Shown here: positions 44,302 to 54,222 of the stretch, in pieces | How the letters are laid out: each line of letters opens with the position of its first letter | Position numbering within the stretch: position 1 is the stretch's first letter | From: Bacillus sp. FJAT-49711 | Lineage (GTDB): Bacteria > Bacillota > Bacilli > Bacillales > Bacillaceae_C | Assembly: GCF_018343715.1 (NCBI RefSeq) | Contig: NZ_JAGYPL010000001.1 | Location: 620,001 to 684,000 of the forward strand | Direction: 5' to 3' | DNA: 64,000 nt | Notes under the pieces: model-generated | What the model saw: only the letters and a program-made list of their open reading frames with translations | Told to the model about the DNA's origin: nothing | The model's database searches: none | Made by a program: the position numbers and the translations under genes

Positions 44302-45816
44302 ATGCCGATTGAAATGGTAACAATTGAAAAAGAATTCCTGCAATACGTAAAAAAAATGCAAGCATATGAAGAAGCGCTAGAGCTCATATATTGGGATTTA
44401 AGGACTGGTGCTCCAAAAAACGGAGTCGAACAACGCTCACAGGTCATTGGAGTGCTTGCAACGGAACATTTTCAAATGTCTACTTCGGAAGAAATGGCAG
44501 CGTACATAGCGAGTTTATCAAGTAAGCAAGATGAGCTAACGGAAATTGGTAAATTAACCTTAAAAGAATGTAAAAAACAATACGAAAAAAACAAGAAAAT
44601 TCCCGCTGATGAATACGAGGAATATGTCGTGCTTCAGTCAAATGCTGAGCATGTTTGGGAGCAAGCAAGAGCAGCATCTGATTTTGAAATGTTTAAACCG
44701 TATCTTGAAAAGCTCGTCGCTTTTAATAAAAAGTTTATTGAATATTGGGGTTACAGCGGCAATAAGTACAATACTTTACTAGATATGTACGAGCCGGGTG
44801 TTACCGTAGACATCATTGATCAAGTGTTTGGTGATTTGCGAGATGTTATTATTCCACTAGTACGGAAAATCACTGCTTCACAAAATAAACCGAAAACTGA
44901 ATTCCTTTTTCAACATTTCCCAAAGAATAAACAAAAGGAATTTAGTATTAAAATTTTGGAACAAATGGGCTATGATTTTAATTCTGGAAGAATAGATGAA
45001 ACGGTTCATCCATTTGCAACTGGATTAAATCCTGGGGACGTACGTGTCACCACTCGTTATGATGAAGAAGACTTTCGAATGGCAGTCTTTGGATTAATAC
45101 ATGAAGGCGGCCACGCTTTGTATGAACAAAATATTTCCAAAGATTTAATCGGTACTCCTCTTTGTTCAGGTACTTCGATGGGGATTCATGAATCACAATC
45201 TCTTTTCTATGAAAACATATTAGCTCGGGATCGCGCTTTTTGGGAATGTAATTATGAATTACTAAAAGAATATGCAGATGGGCAATTTAATCAAATATCA
45301 CTTGATGACTTTTACCGTGCCATTAACGAGGCAAAGCCGTCTTTAATTCGAATAGAATCTGATGACTTAACGTATGCTCTCCATATCATTATTCGTTATG
45401 AAATCGAGAAAGGTTTATTCAACGATGAAATCCAGGTTGAAGATCTTCCGAAAGTTTGGAATGAAAAATACGAAGAATACTTAGGTATTAGACCATCAAA
45501 TGATGCTGAAGGTGTATTACAGGACGTCCATTGGTCAGGGGGCAGCTTCGGCTATTTCCCATCTTACGCATTAGGCTATATGTATGCAGCCCAGCTAAAA
45601 AATGCGATGTTAAAGGATTTGCCGAATTACGAAGAACTGCTGCGAACTGGAGAACTTCTTCCTATTAAAAACTGGCTAACCGAACATGTACATCAATATG
45701 GTAAAACGAAGGAACCGTTAGAAATTATTAAACTTGCTACTGGGGAAGGATTAAACGCAAAATATTTAGCGAAGTATTTAGAAGAGAAGTTCTCACAAGT
45801 GTATCAATTATCATGA
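44302..45816 (+). CDS. ypwA: Metal-dependent carboxypeptidase, M32 family (YpwA)
   Basis: A 504-residue M32 carboxypeptidase that trims C-terminal residues from peptides. Diagnostic: the zinc motif GLIHEGGHALYEQ (HExxH form), HPFATGLNPGDVRVTTRYDE before it, and GIHESQSLFYENILAR and IRIESDDLTYALHIIIRYEIE after it, the standard M32 signatures. The length is that of B. subtilis YpwA. GGAGG precedes the ATG. It is monocistronic with its own terminator. The region upstream (ypsC) matches B. subtilis order with intervening genes missing. Confidence 0.95.
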   Translation: MPIEMVTIEKEFLQYVKKMQAYEEALELIYWDLRTGAPKNGVEQRSQVIGVLATEHFQMSTSEEMAAYIASLSSKQDELTEIGKLTLKECKKQYEKNKKIPADEYEEYVVLQSNAEHVWEQARAASDFEMFKPYLEKLVAFNKKFIEYWGYSGNKYNTLLDMYEPGVTVDIIDQVFGDLRDVIIPLVRKITASQNKPKTEFLFQHFPKNKQKEFSIKILEQMGYDFNSGRIDETVHPFATGLNPGDVRVTTRYDEEDFRMAVFGLIHEGGHALYEQNISKDLIGTPLCSGTSMGIHESQSLFYENILARDRAFWECNYELLKEYADGQFNQISLDDFYRAINEAKPSLIRIESDDLTYALHIIIRYEIEKGLFNDEIQVEDLPKVWNEKYEEYLGIRPSNDAEGVLQDVHWSGGSFGYFPSYALGYMYAAQLKNAMLKDLPNYEELLRTGELLPIKNWLTEHVHQYGKTKEPLEIIKLATGEGLNAKYLAKYLEEKFSQVYQLS

Positions 45817-45844
45817 GAGATGGCTCACTGCCATCTCTTTTAAA
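45814..45844 (+). terminator. Rho-independent terminator after ypwA
   Basis: GAGAGATGGC and GCCATCTC pair around TCACT, followed by TTTTAAAATAG, overlapping the ypwA stop codon. Confidence 0.88.
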
Positions 45845-45856
45845 ATAGCAATCTGC

Positions 45857-46174
45857 ATGTCCAGACTTATAGTTGTAATGGTTGCATTATTATTGGGAGC
45901 CATTGTCATACTCTCCTTTCTTGAAAAAGCACCAGCATCTTCACAAGATTGGTTGTAATTTCCAGCAGTGGTTGCGTATTTATTGTATACAAATAGTCTT
46001 AAAGCAATTGAAGGGAGCATAACTTCTAATCTTACAACCCTCGAGGCTATAACCGTGGCAGTTATCTGTATTACAATCGATCATGAAAAATTACTTATAG
46101 CTCAGATGATCGGTTCAGTGTTTATTCTATCATCGATTTTGATTATTTTATATTCAAGAATAGAATGGGAATAA
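45857..46174 (+). pseudogene. Remnant of an EamA/DMT-family membrane transporter, C-terminal half
   Basis: One frame from ATG 45857 reads MSRLIVVMVALLLGAIVILS ... ASSQDWL, then a TAA stop at 45956-45958, then continues in the same frame as FPAVVAYLLYTNSLKAIEGS ... LTTLEAITVAVICI ... QMIGSVFILSSILIILYS to 46174. The second part matches the last three helices of EamA (drug/metabolite) transporters, usually written AYLLYxxxLKxIxAS...LxTLEP. The N-terminal half is missing and the typical P of TLEP is lost. A single nonsense codon plus truncation indicates a decaying gene. No ribosome binding site is obvious. Confidence 0.7.
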
Positions 46175-46221
46175 AAAAACAGTTCATTTTTCAATTATGA
46201 AAAATGAACTGTTTTTTTTAT
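46172..46221. terminator. Bidirectional terminator between the pseudogene and DAHP synthase
   Basis: AAAACAGTTCATTTTTC and GAAAAATGAACTGTTTT form a perfect stem of about 17 bases with a six-base loop and T runs on both strands. Confidence 0.95.
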
Positions 46222-47306
46222 TAGTTAACAGGTGTTTTTTGTACAAGATTAGCGAATGCTTTTGCTTCTTCCATGAATTGATTGAATTCCGGAATATCCA
46301 TTTGCTGAGCTGAATCAGAAAGAGCAACAGCCGGATCTGGATGAACCTCAGCCATAACAGCATCTGCTCCAATCGCCAATGCAGCTTTAGCAGTTGGGAG
46401 AAGCAAGTCTTTACGTCCAGTCGAGTGTGTTACGTCAACTACAACCGGCAAATGAGTTTCTTTCTTCAAAATTGGAACCGCAGAGATATCAAGCGTGTTT
46501 CTTGTAGCCTTTTCATACGTTCTAATTCCGCGCTCACAAAGGATAATTTGATCATTTCCTTGAGCAAGAATGTACTCAGCCGCATACATAAATTCTTCAA
46601 TAGTAGCGGATAAACCACGTTTTAGTAAGACTGGTTTTCTAACTGAGCCAGCAACTTTTAGAAGCTCAAAGTTTTGCATGTTGCGGGCACCGATTTGAAT
46701 TACATCTACGTAATCCAGAGCTGTTTCCATATCATTTGGATTTAAAATTTCACTGATGACAGCCATTCCTTCTTCATCGGCAACCTGTCTCAAGATTTTC
46801 AAACCTTCCACGCCAAGACCTTGGAAATCATATGGAGAAGTTCTTGGTTTAAATGCACCACCGCGCATTAATTTCAAGCCTTGCTGTTTCATCGCTTGGG
46901 CAACAAGTTTGACTTGGTCGTAACTTTCTACTGCACATGGTCCCATAATGAAATGCTGGATTCCATTCCCAATCTCCTCACCTAGCACCGATACAACAGT
47001 ATTTTCAGGCTTTTTCTTTCTGGAAACAAGCAGTGCTTTTCGATTATCGTCTTCTTGTAGCTCAAGACTTGCTTTAAAAATCTGTTTGAAAATATGCTGA
47101 ACGGTTGAAGTTTCAAATGGGCCTTCGTTATGCTCAGCAATGAGATCAAACAATTTGCGCTCCTGTACAGGGTCATAACGCTTAACGCCCTGCATTTCTT
47201 TTAATTTCCCAATTTCTTGTGCAATCTTGCCACGCTCATTTAATAATTCTAGTAGCTGCAAGGTTGTTTTTTCGATTTTTGAACGTAACATTTCTAGTTC
47301 TGACAA
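46221..47306 (-). CDS. aroG: Bifunctional chorismate mutase / DAHP synthase, AroA(G) type
   Basis: A 361-residue fusion. Residues 1-90 are an AroQ-type chorismate mutase ([36 protein letters not shown]). Residues 110-350 are a type I-beta DAHP synthase ([81 protein letters not shown]). It condenses PEP and erythrose 4-phosphate in the first shikimate step; the mutase domain also makes prephenate and allows feedback control. In B. subtilis it is called aroA. Here it is divergent from the aroC-hisC-tyrA-aroA operon. With no aroH in the window, this mutase domain is the only one seen. Confidence 0.96.
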   Translation of the reverse strand: MSELEMLRSKIEKTTLQLLELLNERGKIAQEIGKLKEMQGVKRYDPVQERKLFDLIAEHNEGPFETSTVQHIFKQIFKASLELQEDDNRKALLVSRKKKPENTVVSVLGEEIGNGIQHFIMGPCAVESYDQVKLVAQAMKQQGLKLMRGGAFKPRTSPYDFQGLGVEGLKILRQVADEEGMAVISEILNPNDMETALDYVDVIQIGARNMQNFELLKVAGSVRKPVLLKRGLSATIEEFMYAAEYILAQGNDQIILCERGIRTYEKATRNTLDISAVPILKKETHLPVVVDVTHSTGRKDLLLPTAKAALAIGADAVMAEVHPDPAVALSDSAQQMDIPEFNQFMEEAKAFANLVQKTPVN

Positions 47307-47409
47307 CGATAAGCCCTCCTTATGTTTTTTCTGTCCATACAGTGTTAGTTCACTTTAGGACTTCAACGCTGTAAAGCGTGTATGAAAATATTTTAGTTGA
47401 TAACTCAAT

Positions 47410-47438
47410 ACGATAGACGCTTATATAATAATTGTCAA
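47410..47438 (-). promoter_or_regulatory. Sigma-A promoter for the DAHP synthase gene
   Basis: On the reverse strand, TTGACA (47438-47433) and TATCGT (47415-47410) have exactly 17-base spacing, about 104 bases upstream of the start codon. AAGGAGGG precedes the ATG. No T-box or other attenuator is visible in this leader. Confidence 0.65.
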
Positions 47439-47604
47439 TAGGGTCAGAGAAAGTTTTTGCACTTTTTATTTATTTTGCAAAACTTTTCATTTAACCGACA
47501 CATTTAAAGCACTATCTGTATATTAATGATATATTACACAGCAAAAAAGAGCTAGGTGTCTTTTTTATTTAGAAAATAATGAAATATTACTTTACAAGAA
47601 CCCA

Positions 47605-47634
47605 TTCATGTGATAAAAATTGAATTTATATAAT
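47605..47634 (+). promoter_or_regulatory. Candidate promoter for the T-box leader
   Basis: TATAAT at 47629-47634 with TTCATG at 47605-47610, 18-base spacing. The -35 is weak. It lies just before the T-box stem I. The interval 47439-47604 holds no gene; it has an AT-rich stretch and a T run near 47567. Confidence 0.4.
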
Positions 47635-47640
47635 ACGAAA

Positions 47641-47889
47641 CGAAATGCTATGACAGGGCACAGTAGTGTTCATGAATTTGTAGAATCAGAGAACTGATGG
47701 TTGGTGCGAATCAGTACGATCATGAAGATGAATTACTCCCTTGAGCTTCTTTTTTGAATATTTGGGTAGCCAAATTAGTAAAAAAAGACGGTTTTGACCG
47801 TTATCAAACAAGAGAGGCGGATATATTTCCGCAATTAGGGTGGTACCGCGATTATTAACGTCCCTGCATTTTGCAGGGGCGTTTTGTGT
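47641..47889 (+). promoter_or_regulatory. T-box riboswitch controlling aroC-hisC-tyrA-aroA
   Basis: A tRNA-sensing leader. The T-box sequence AGGGTGGTACCGCG is at 47837-47850, followed by the terminator hairpin ACGTCCCTGCA / TGCAGGGGCGT and TTTTG at about 47858-47885. Upstream, stem I is bounded by AGGG and CCCT, contains AGTAGT, TTCATGA pairing with TCATGAA, and a distal GGTTGGTG. The specifier strand reads GATGAATTACTCCC: TAC (Tyr) is the biologically sensible codon, but TTA or ATT cannot be excluded by inspection. Uncharged tRNA would stabilise the antiterminator and switch the operon on. Confidence 0.93.
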
Positions 47890-47919
47890 TTTTATTAAAT
47901 AAATGGGAGGAAGAAAAAA

Positions 47920-49092
47920 ATGAGATACTTAACAGCAGGGGAGTCACATGGTCCGCAACTAACTACTATTTTGGAGGGAGTTCCAGCGGGACTGAAATTG
48001 ACTGCAGAAATGATCAATTATGAGTTAGAAAGAAGACAAAAAGGCCATGGCAGAGGCCGAAGAATGCAAATTGAAAAAGACCAAGCACAAATAACAAGCG
48101 GGGTTCGCCATGGAGAAACGATCGGGGCACCAATCGCATTAGTCGTACAAAATAATGATTTTAAGCATTGGCAAAAAATCATGGGGGCGGCCCCAATAAG
48201 TGAAGAAGAACAGGAAGAAGTAAAAAGAAAAATTACGAGACCTAGACCAGGACACGCAGATTTAAACGGAGCAATCAAATACGGTCACCGTGATATGCGC
48301 AATGTGCTCGAACGTTCATCCGCAAGAGAAACGACTGTCCGTGTTGCAGCTGGTGCAGTAGCGAAAACAATTCTTTCTGAGCTTGGTGTAAAAGTCGGCG
48401 GACATGTCATGGAAATCGGAGGCGTAAAAGCTGAAAAAATTCAATATAACTCCATCGAGGAATTACAGAAAATAACTGAAGAGTCACCAGTTCGATGCCT
48501 TGATCCAGAAGCGGGCGAAAAAATGATGCAAGCTATCGATGATGCAAAGAAAAACGGGGATTCAATCGGCGGAATTGTGGAAGTGATCGTTGAAGGGATG
48601 CCAATTGGAGTGGGAAGTTATGTCCAATATGACCGTAAGCTCGAAGCAAAATTAGCCGCAGCTATGATGAGCATCAATGCCTTTAAAGGTGTAGAAATCG
48701 GAATTGGTTTTGAAGCTGCACATCGACCTGGCAGCCAAGTGCACGATGAAATTCAGTGGGATGAGGAAAAGGGATATACAAGAAGAACAAATAATGCCGG
48801 TGGATTTGAAGGCGGAATGACGACAGGAATGCCGATTGTTATAAGAGGTGTAATGAAGCCGATCCCAACTTTGTATAAGCCTTTAGAAAGTGTAGACATT
48901 GATACGAAAGAGCCTTTTAAAGCAAGCATTGAGCGCTCTGATAGTTGCGCCGTTCCTGCAGCTAGTGTTGTGGCTGAGTCTGTCGTAGCCTGGGAACTCG
49001 CAGTAGCATTATTAGAGGAGTTTGGGCACGATCGCATGTCTGCCATTAAAGATAATATTGAAAAGCATATAGAGTATTCGAAAAACTTTTAA
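47920..49092 (+). CDS. aroC: Chorismate synthase
   Basis: A 390-residue FMN-dependent enzyme that converts EPSP to chorismate, the last shikimate step (gene aroF in B. subtilis). Signatures are [73 protein letters not shown] and the C-terminal [26 protein letters not shown] precedes it. It is the first gene behind the T-box leader. In B. subtilis it lies between cheR and aroB; here it has left that site and leads a separate operon. Confidence 0.97.
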   Translation: MRYLTAGESHGPQLTTILEGVPAGLKLTAEMINYELERRQKGHGRGRRMQIEKDQAQITSGVRHGETIGAPIALVVQNNDFKHWQKIMGAAPISEEEQEEVKRKITRPRPGHADLNGAIKYGHRDMRNVLERSSARETTVRVAAGAVAKTILSELGVKVGGHVMEIGGVKAEKIQYNSIEELQKITEESPVRCLDPEAGEKMMQAIDDAKKNGDSIGGIVEVIVEGMPIGVGSYVQYDRKLEAKLAAAMMSINAFKGVEIGIGFEAAHRPGSQVHDEIQWDEEKGYTRRTNNAGGFEGGMTTGMPIVIRGVMKPIPTLYKPLESVDIDTKEPFKASIERSDSCAVPAASVVAESVVAWELAVALLEEFGHDRMSAIKDNIEKHIEYSKNF

Positions 49093-49107
49093 AAGGGTGG
49101 GTGCGCC

Positions 49108-50190
49108 ATGAAGGTAAAGAAACAGTTATTAACATTAAAGCCATACATTCCAGGTAAATCGACTGAAGAAGTTAAAAGAGAATACAAACTGGACAAAATT
49201 GTAAAGCTTGCTTCTAACGAAAATCCATATGGAAGTTCACCAAAAGTACTGGAAGCAATTACGACAAAAATTCCAAGTTTTGCGATTTACCCTGATGGAG
49301 CAACGACGGATTTGAGGGAAAAAGTTTCCTCATACCTTGGTGTTGAAGGAGACCAGCTAATCTTTTCCAGCGGTCTTGATGAGTTAATCCAAATGTTAAT
49401 TCGATCCATTTTATCGCCTGATACAAATACTGTTATGGCTAAAGAGACATTCCCTCAATATCGCCATCATGCGATTATTGAAAATGCTGAGTTGCGAGAA
49501 GTCCCTTTAAAGGATGGAAGACACGACTTAGAAGAAATGGCTAACCAAATAGATGATCAAACTCGAATTGTATGGATATGCAACCCAAATAATCCTACAG
49601 GTACGTATGTTAACCAATCAGAGTTAGAGGAATTTTTAAGCAAAGTTCCAAGTGAAGTACTTGTCGTTTTGGATGAAGCATATTTCGAATATGCAACAAA
49701 TAGCGACTATCCTAATACGATCCCGCTTCTAAAACAATTTGAAAATCTTTTAATCATGCGAACTTTTTCAAAAGCATTCGGTCTCGCTGGGTTCCGGGTT
49801 GGATACGGCATTGGAGCACCAGTACTTATTGAACAATTGGAGGTAGCCAGACTTCCATTCAATACTTCGTCACTCGCCCAAACAGCTGCTATCGCTGCAC
49901 TTGAGGACAAAGAATTCGTCGAAAATACGATTGCTATAAATGCTAAGGAATTAGAGAAGTATTATGAATTTTTCGATAAACATCAAATTTCTTACTACCG
50001 TTCCCAAGGGAATTTTGTTTTCATTAACATCCAGGGAGTATCCAGTGGTGAAATATTTCAAACATTATTGGAAAAGGGCTGGATCGTCCGCGCCTTTCCG
50101 AATGGGATCCGTATTACGGTCGGAAAAGAGGATGAAAACGAAGAATTAATGAAACTGCTTGCGGAAATCGCAACAGTTAAACTTTCGTAA
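49108..50190 (+). CDS. hisC: Histidinol-phosphate / aromatic aminotransferase
   Basis: A 360-residue fold-type I PLP aminotransferase. Seen: KLASNENPYGSSPKV, CNPNNPTGTYVNQ, VVLDEAYFEYA and the PLP lysine in MRTFSKAFGLAGFRVGYGIG. In Bacillus HisC serves both histidine synthesis and transamination of phenylpyruvate and 4-hydroxyphenylpyruvate, which explains its place between chorismate synthase and tyrA. It begins 15 bases after aroC. No other his genes are in the window. Confidence 0.95.
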   Translation: MKVKKQLLTLKPYIPGKSTEEVKREYKLDKIVKLASNENPYGSSPKVLEAITTKIPSFAIYPDGATTDLREKVSSYLGVEGDQLIFSSGLDELIQMLIRSILSPDTNTVMAKETFPQYRHHAIIENAELREVPLKDGRHDLEEMANQIDDQTRIVWICNPNNPTGTYVNQSELEEFLSKVPSEVLVVLDEAYFEYATNSDYPNTIPLLKQFENLLIMRTFSKAFGLAGFRVGYGIGAPVLIEQLEVARLPFNTSSLAQTAAIAALEDKEFVENTIAINAKELEKYYEFFDKHQISYYRSQGNFVFINIQGVSSGEIFQTLLEKGWIVRAFPNGIRITVGKEDENEELMKLLAEIATVKLS

Positions 50191-50209
50191 AGAATAGGCT
50201 GTGTAAAGT

Positions 50210-51316
50210 ATGGAAGACTTGAAACGTGTTTTATTAGTTGGGGTCGGACTGATTGGTGGATCAGTCGCCCTCGCAATAAAAAAAGAACATCCTGTCCATA
50301 TTGTTGGCTATGATGTAAGACTGGATAATTGCCATTTAGCTAAAAAGTTAAATATTATAGATGACTGTACGGATCATTTCGAGGAGGAAGCAATAAAGGC
50401 AGATTTAATTATTTTAGCCTGCCCAGTTGAAAAAGCAGAATGGTTTCTTGAAAGGCTCGCTAGTCTTCCATTAAAAGAAGATGTCATTGTAACAGACGTA
50501 GGCAGTACGAAAAGTCGCATTATGGAAAAAGCAGAAAAGCATTTTAATAATGGTATACCGTTTATTGGGGGGCATCCAATGGCCGGTTCTCATAAAGTTG
50601 GACCTGGAAGCGCTAGGGCACATTTATTTGAAAATGCGTTCTATGTATTAACTCCGTCCCAAAATGCAACAAACGGAAAAATCGACATGTTGAAAACATG
50701 GTTAAAGGGAACAAATGCTAATTTTATTATTATGAACCCGAAAGAACATGACTTAGTGACAGGCGTCGTCAGTCATTTTCCTCATATCGTAGCTGCAAGT
50801 TTAGTGCGACAAGTTGAAAATCATGCTTCCAAAAATGACCATGTAAAGTATCTTGCTGCTGGTGGATTTCGTGATATAACCCGAATTGCTTCTTCGAGTC
50901 CTGAAATGTGGCGGGATATCGTTAGGCATAACAAACCAATTCTACTAGGACTTATCGATCAATGGGTGTCGGAAATGGATGAAGTTAAACAATTGGTTGA
51001 AAAAGGGGATAATGAAGAAATCTACAATTATTTTTATGGAGCTAAAAAATACCGTGATTCACTACCCGTACGGGCAAAGGGTGCAATTACAGCTTTTTAT
51101 GATTTATATGTAGATGTATTGGATAAACCAGGTGTGATTTCTGATATTACGACTTTATTAGCCCATGAAAATATTAGCATTACAAATATTAGAATTATCG
51201 AAGCTAGGGAAGATGTTTATGGAGTTCTTAGAATTAGTTTTCAAACGGAAAAAGATCTTGAAAGAGCAAAAGGAAGCTTAGAAAACAGAGGGTATGACAC
51301 GTATATTAGTATGTGA
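50210..51316 (+). CDS. tyrA: Prephenate dehydrogenase with ACT domain
   Basis: A 368-residue enzyme oxidising prephenate to 4-hydroxyphenylpyruvate for tyrosine. The NAD-binding loop LLVGVGLIGGSVALAIK is at the N terminus; VTDVGSTKSRIM and IGGHPMAGSHKVGPGSARA contain the substrate-binding and catalytic residues. Residues from about 296 form an ACT domain (VLDKPGVISDITTLLAHENI), the likely feedback site for tyrosine. It lies 19 bases after hisC and is followed after 12 bases by the EPSP synthase start. Confidence 0.96.
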   Translation: MEDLKRVLLVGVGLIGGSVALAIKKEHPVHIVGYDVRLDNCHLAKKLNIIDDCTDHFEEEAIKADLIILACPVEKAEWFLERLASLPLKEDVIVTDVGSTKSRIMEKAEKHFNNGIPFIGGHPMAGSHKVGPGSARAHLFENAFYVLTPSQNATNGKIDMLKTWLKGTNANFIIMNPKEHDLVTGVVSHFPHIVAASLVRQVENHASKNDHVKYLAAGGFRDITRIASSSPEMWRDIVRHNKPILLGLIDQWVSEMDEVKQLVEKGDNEEIYNYFYGAKKYRDSLPVRAKGAITAFYDLYVDVLDKPGVISDITTLLAHENISITNIRIIEAREDVYGVLRISFQTEKDLERAKGSLENRGYDTYISM

Positions 51317-51328
51317 GGAGTGGCAAAA

Positions 51329-52594
51329 TTGAACGGACGTTTAAAAGGGACAATGAAGGTGCCTGGAGATAAATCGATCTCTCATCGAGCTGTAATGCTA
51401 GGTTCTATCGCACACGGAAAGACTGTGATTAACGGGCTTTTAACAGGTGATGATTGCCTGAGCACAATTGATTGTTTTAGAAAGCTCGGTGTTGAAATAA
51501 TTGTTGAAGGGGATCATGTTGAGATCGAAGGGAAAGGCTTGGAAGGATTACAAGAACCTAATCAAGTTCTAAATGTAGGGAACTCCGGAACGACCATTCG
51601 TCTTATGCTTGGAATTTTATCGAGCCTTCCATTCCATACTACAGTAATAGGTGATGAATCGATTGCCAAAAGACCTATGGGACGCGTGACAGTTCCATTA
51701 AAGGAAATGGGTGCTAAAATCGATGGACGGGAAGAAGGGAAATTTACGCCATTATCAGTACGCGGGGGTGGACTTAAAGGGATTGATTATACGTCGCCTG
51801 TTGCCAGCGCTCAAGTAAAATCCGCCATTCTATTGGCAGGTTTATTTGCTGAAGGAACTACATCAGTTTTGGAGCCTGAAGCTTCTCGCGATCATACAGA
51901 ACGAATGCTAAAAGAATTTGGCGGTTCCGTACAAACGGATGGTTTGAAAAAAACAATTCGAGGAAAACAGGCACTTAATGGTGCATCCATTAATGTACCC
52001 GGTGATATCTCATCTGCAGCTTTTTTCCTTGTGGCAGGATCCATCATTCCTAACAGTGAATTAACAATTAAAAATATTGGAATGAATCCTACTAGAACTG
52101 GAATTTTGGATATACTAACAAATATGGGAGCTGATATCACAATTCATAATGTAAATAATGATGTGGCGGAGCCCTATGCAGATATTACGGTTCGTTATTC
52201 CCATTTAAAAGGCGTTGAAATCAGCGGTGATATTATTCCAAGACTGATTGATGAGATTCCAATCCTTGCTCTAGCAGCTACTCAAGCCGAAGGAATAACC
52301 GTTATTAAGGATGCTGAGGAATTAAAAGTAAAAGAAACGAATCGAATTGATACTGTAGTAGATGAATTGAAGAAGCTTGGAGCCAATATTGAAGCAACAG
52401 AAGATGGCATGAAGATTTACGGGAAATCTAATTTGCATGGAGCACTTGTAAGCAGCCACGGAGACCATCGAATCGGTATGATGCTTGCAATCGCCAGCTG
52501 TTTAGCATCTGGCGAAACACATATCCAAAATAGTGAAGCTATTACAATTTCATATCCTGGATTTTTTGAGCAATTGAAAGAACTTAAAAAATAA
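51329..52594 (+). CDS. aroA: 3-phosphoshikimate 1-carboxyvinyltransferase (EPSP synthase)
   Basis: A 421-residue enzyme joining shikimate 3-phosphate and PEP (gene aroE in B. subtilis). Visible are [74 protein letters not shown], and the C-terminal [20 protein letters not shown] and [11 protein letters not shown]. The GNSGTT form is that of the B. subtilis-type enzyme. GTG 51320 overlaps the AGGAG site; TTG 51329, nine bases from it, is the likely start. It is the last core gene of the aromatic operon. Confidence 0.96.
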   Translation: MNGRLKGTMKVPGDKSISHRAVMLGSIAHGKTVINGLLTGDDCLSTIDCFRKLGVEIIVEGDHVEIEGKGLEGLQEPNQVLNVGNSGTTIRLMLGILSSLPFHTTVIGDESIAKRPMGRVTVPLKEMGAKIDGREEGKFTPLSVRGGGLKGIDYTSPVASAQVKSAILLAGLFAEGTTSVLEPEASRDHTERMLKEFGGSVQTDGLKKTIRGKQALNGASINVPGDISSAAFFLVAGSIIPNSELTIKNIGMNPTRTGILDILTNMGADITIHNVNNDVAEPYADITVRYSHLKGVEISGDIIPRLIDEIPILALAATQAEGITVIKDAEELKVKETNRIDTVVDELKKLGANIEATEDGMKIYGKSNLHGALVSSHGDHRIGMMLAIASCLASGETHIQNSEAITISYPGFFEQLKELKK

Positions 52595-52618
52595 TTAGAG
52601 GAGAAGGGAGAGTCGCAA

Positions 52619-53701
52619 TTGCCGCGAATTGTATCTGTAGGAACAGGAGTCCCAGAACATGCTATTTCTCAAGTTGAGACAATGGAATTCGCTAAGCAGC
52701 TTTTCTCGGGATCTGTAAAAGATATAGAACGGATTTTGAACGTCTTTCATAATGGAGAAATAGAAAAACGCCATTTTGTAAAACCGTTAGAATGGTACCG
52801 ACAGAACCATTCCTTCTCTAATAAAAATGATGAATTTATACATTTAGCAATAAGCTTAAGCATCGAATCAATAAAAAATTGTTTGGAATCTTCAAATCTT
52901 CTGAGACAAATAAGTTATGAAGAAATTGACGCAATCATAATGATCAATACGACTGGAATGGCTACACCTAGCTTAGACGCTAGGATTATGAATAAACTGC
53001 CATTTTCCCAAAACACGAAAAGAATTCCGGTTTGGGGACTTGGCTGTGCGGGAGGGGCAGCAGGACTTACAAGAGCATATGAATATTGCCGTGCATTTCC
53101 AGATGCAAAAGTAATCGTAGTGGCTGTAGAGTTATGCAGCCTTACCTTCCAAAAGCATGATTTAAGTAAAAGTAACATTATCGGGACTTCACTTTTTGCA
53201 GATGGTGCAGCCGCTGCCCTTGTAGTCGGAGATGAGGTCAATAGGCATGAGATCTTGGCGAATAGGATTCCTGCTATTATCGATACACAATCAACATTAA
53301 TGAAGGATTCATTAGACATAATGGGTTGGAATATAAGAGATAATGGTTTATATGTCGTCTTTTCGAAAGATATTCCGTCCATTGTAAAAGAGTGGCTAAA
53401 ACCTGAGGTCGAGCAATTACTAATACATAATCAATTAACGATTTCTGACATATCGCATTTTATTGCGCATCCCGGTGGAAAAAAAGTATTAAAAGCATAT
53501 GAAAAAGCATTAGGATTTGCTCCAGAAAAAACCGCACTTTCGCTCGATATATTACGTAAATATGGAAATATGTCTTCTGCTACGGTTTTATTTGTTCTTG
53601 AGCGATTTTTACAGCAAGAGATCAATCATGGCGACTACGGAATTATTGCTGCATTAGGTCCCGGGTTTAGTTCAGAGTTGCTGCTTGTCAGGTGGGAGTA
53701 A
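52619..53701 (+). CDS. bpsA: Type III polyketide synthase (BpsA/BcsA-like)
   Basis: A 360-residue chalcone-synthase-fold enzyme. The catalytic triad is visible: Cys in WGLGCAGGAAGLTRA (near 143), His in FIAHPGGKKVL and Asn in RKYGNMSSATV. In B. subtilis BpsA makes long-chain alkylpyrones from fatty acyl-CoA and malonyl-CoA, which BpsB methylates; the same pair is here. The start is a TTG after GAGAAGGGAGAG. It begins 24 bases after EPSP synthase on the same strand with no terminator between, so it may be transcribed with the aromatic operon. Confidence 0.93.
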   Translation: MPRIVSVGTGVPEHAISQVETMEFAKQLFSGSVKDIERILNVFHNGEIEKRHFVKPLEWYRQNHSFSNKNDEFIHLAISLSIESIKNCLESSNLLRQISYEEIDAIIMINTTGMATPSLDARIMNKLPFSQNTKRIPVWGLGCAGGAAGLTRAYEYCRAFPDAKVIVVAVELCSLTFQKHDLSKSNIIGTSLFADGAAAALVVGDEVNRHEILANRIPAIIDTQSTLMKDSLDIMGWNIRDNGLYVVFSKDIPSIVKEWLKPEVEQLLIHNQLTISDISHFIAHPGGKKVLKAYEKALGFAPEKTALSLDILRKYGNMSSATVLFVLERFLQQEINHGDYGIIAALGPGFSSELLLVRWE

Positions 53702-54222
53702 TGTTTTTTTTAGTAATATTAATGGTGATTGGTCAAAGGCTTATAGAATTAAAAATTGCAAAGAAAAATGAAAAGTGGATGCTAGAACACGGCGCGAAAG
53801 AATATGGTCAAGATCATTATCGGTTTATGGTTCTCATGCATATTGGATTTTTCCTATCTTTAATTTTGGAGTATGTAATGCGAAAGCCTGCATTGAGTAC
53901 TTTTTGGCCAACTTTCCTATTTATCTTTATCATCGTTCAAATTGCCCGTATATGGGTTATTTTGACATTAGGGAAATATTGGAACACAAAAATAATTGTG
54001 CTTCCAGGCATTAAAGTAGTGAAAAAGGGTCCATTCAAATATGTAAAACACCCAAACTATATCATTGTTACAATAGAATTATTTGTAATTCCGTTGATGT
54101 TCAATTGTTACATAACGGCGATTTTGTTTCTAATAATGAATCAAATAATACTTCGAGTTAGAATTCCAATTGAAGAAAAAGCGCTGCGAGAAAATACAGA
54201 TTACACGAAGCAGTTTAATTAA
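53701..54222 (+). CDS. bpsB: Isoprenylcysteine carboxyl methyltransferase family protein (BpsB/YpbQ)
   Basis: A 173-residue membrane protein with four or five helices (FFLVILMVIGQRLIELKIAK; FMVLMHIGFFLSLILEYVM; FWPTFLFIFIIVQIARIWVI) and the ICMT-type SAM site VVKKGPFKYVKHPNYIIVTIELF followed by E...RIPIEEKAL. In B. subtilis this enzyme O-methylates the alkylpyrones made by BpsA. The ATG shares one base with the bpsA stop (TAATG). The frame also runs from GTG 53692, which is inside bpsA and the binding site. Confidence 0.92.
   Translation: MFFLVILMVIGQRLIELKIAKKNEKWMLEHGAKEYGQDHYRFMVLMHIGFFLSLILEYVMRKPALSTFWPTFLFIFIIVQIARIWVILTLGKYWNTKIIVLPGIKVVKKGPFKYVKHPNYIIVTIELFVIPLMFNCYITAILFLIMNQIILRVRIPIEEKALRENTDYTKQFN

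Noticed and set aside
45811-46020. 69-codon reverse frame downstream of ypwA
   Set aside because: It is antisense to the transporter pseudogene and starts inside it without a ribosome binding site.
47500-47575. Possible additional attenuator before the T-box
   Set aside because: An AT-rich stretch with a T run (about 47563-47572) is present but no stable stem or conserved motif was found.
52915-53382. 155-codon reverse frame opposite bpsA
   Set aside because: Long shadow of a clearly coding strand; composition and lack of start signals argue against a gene.
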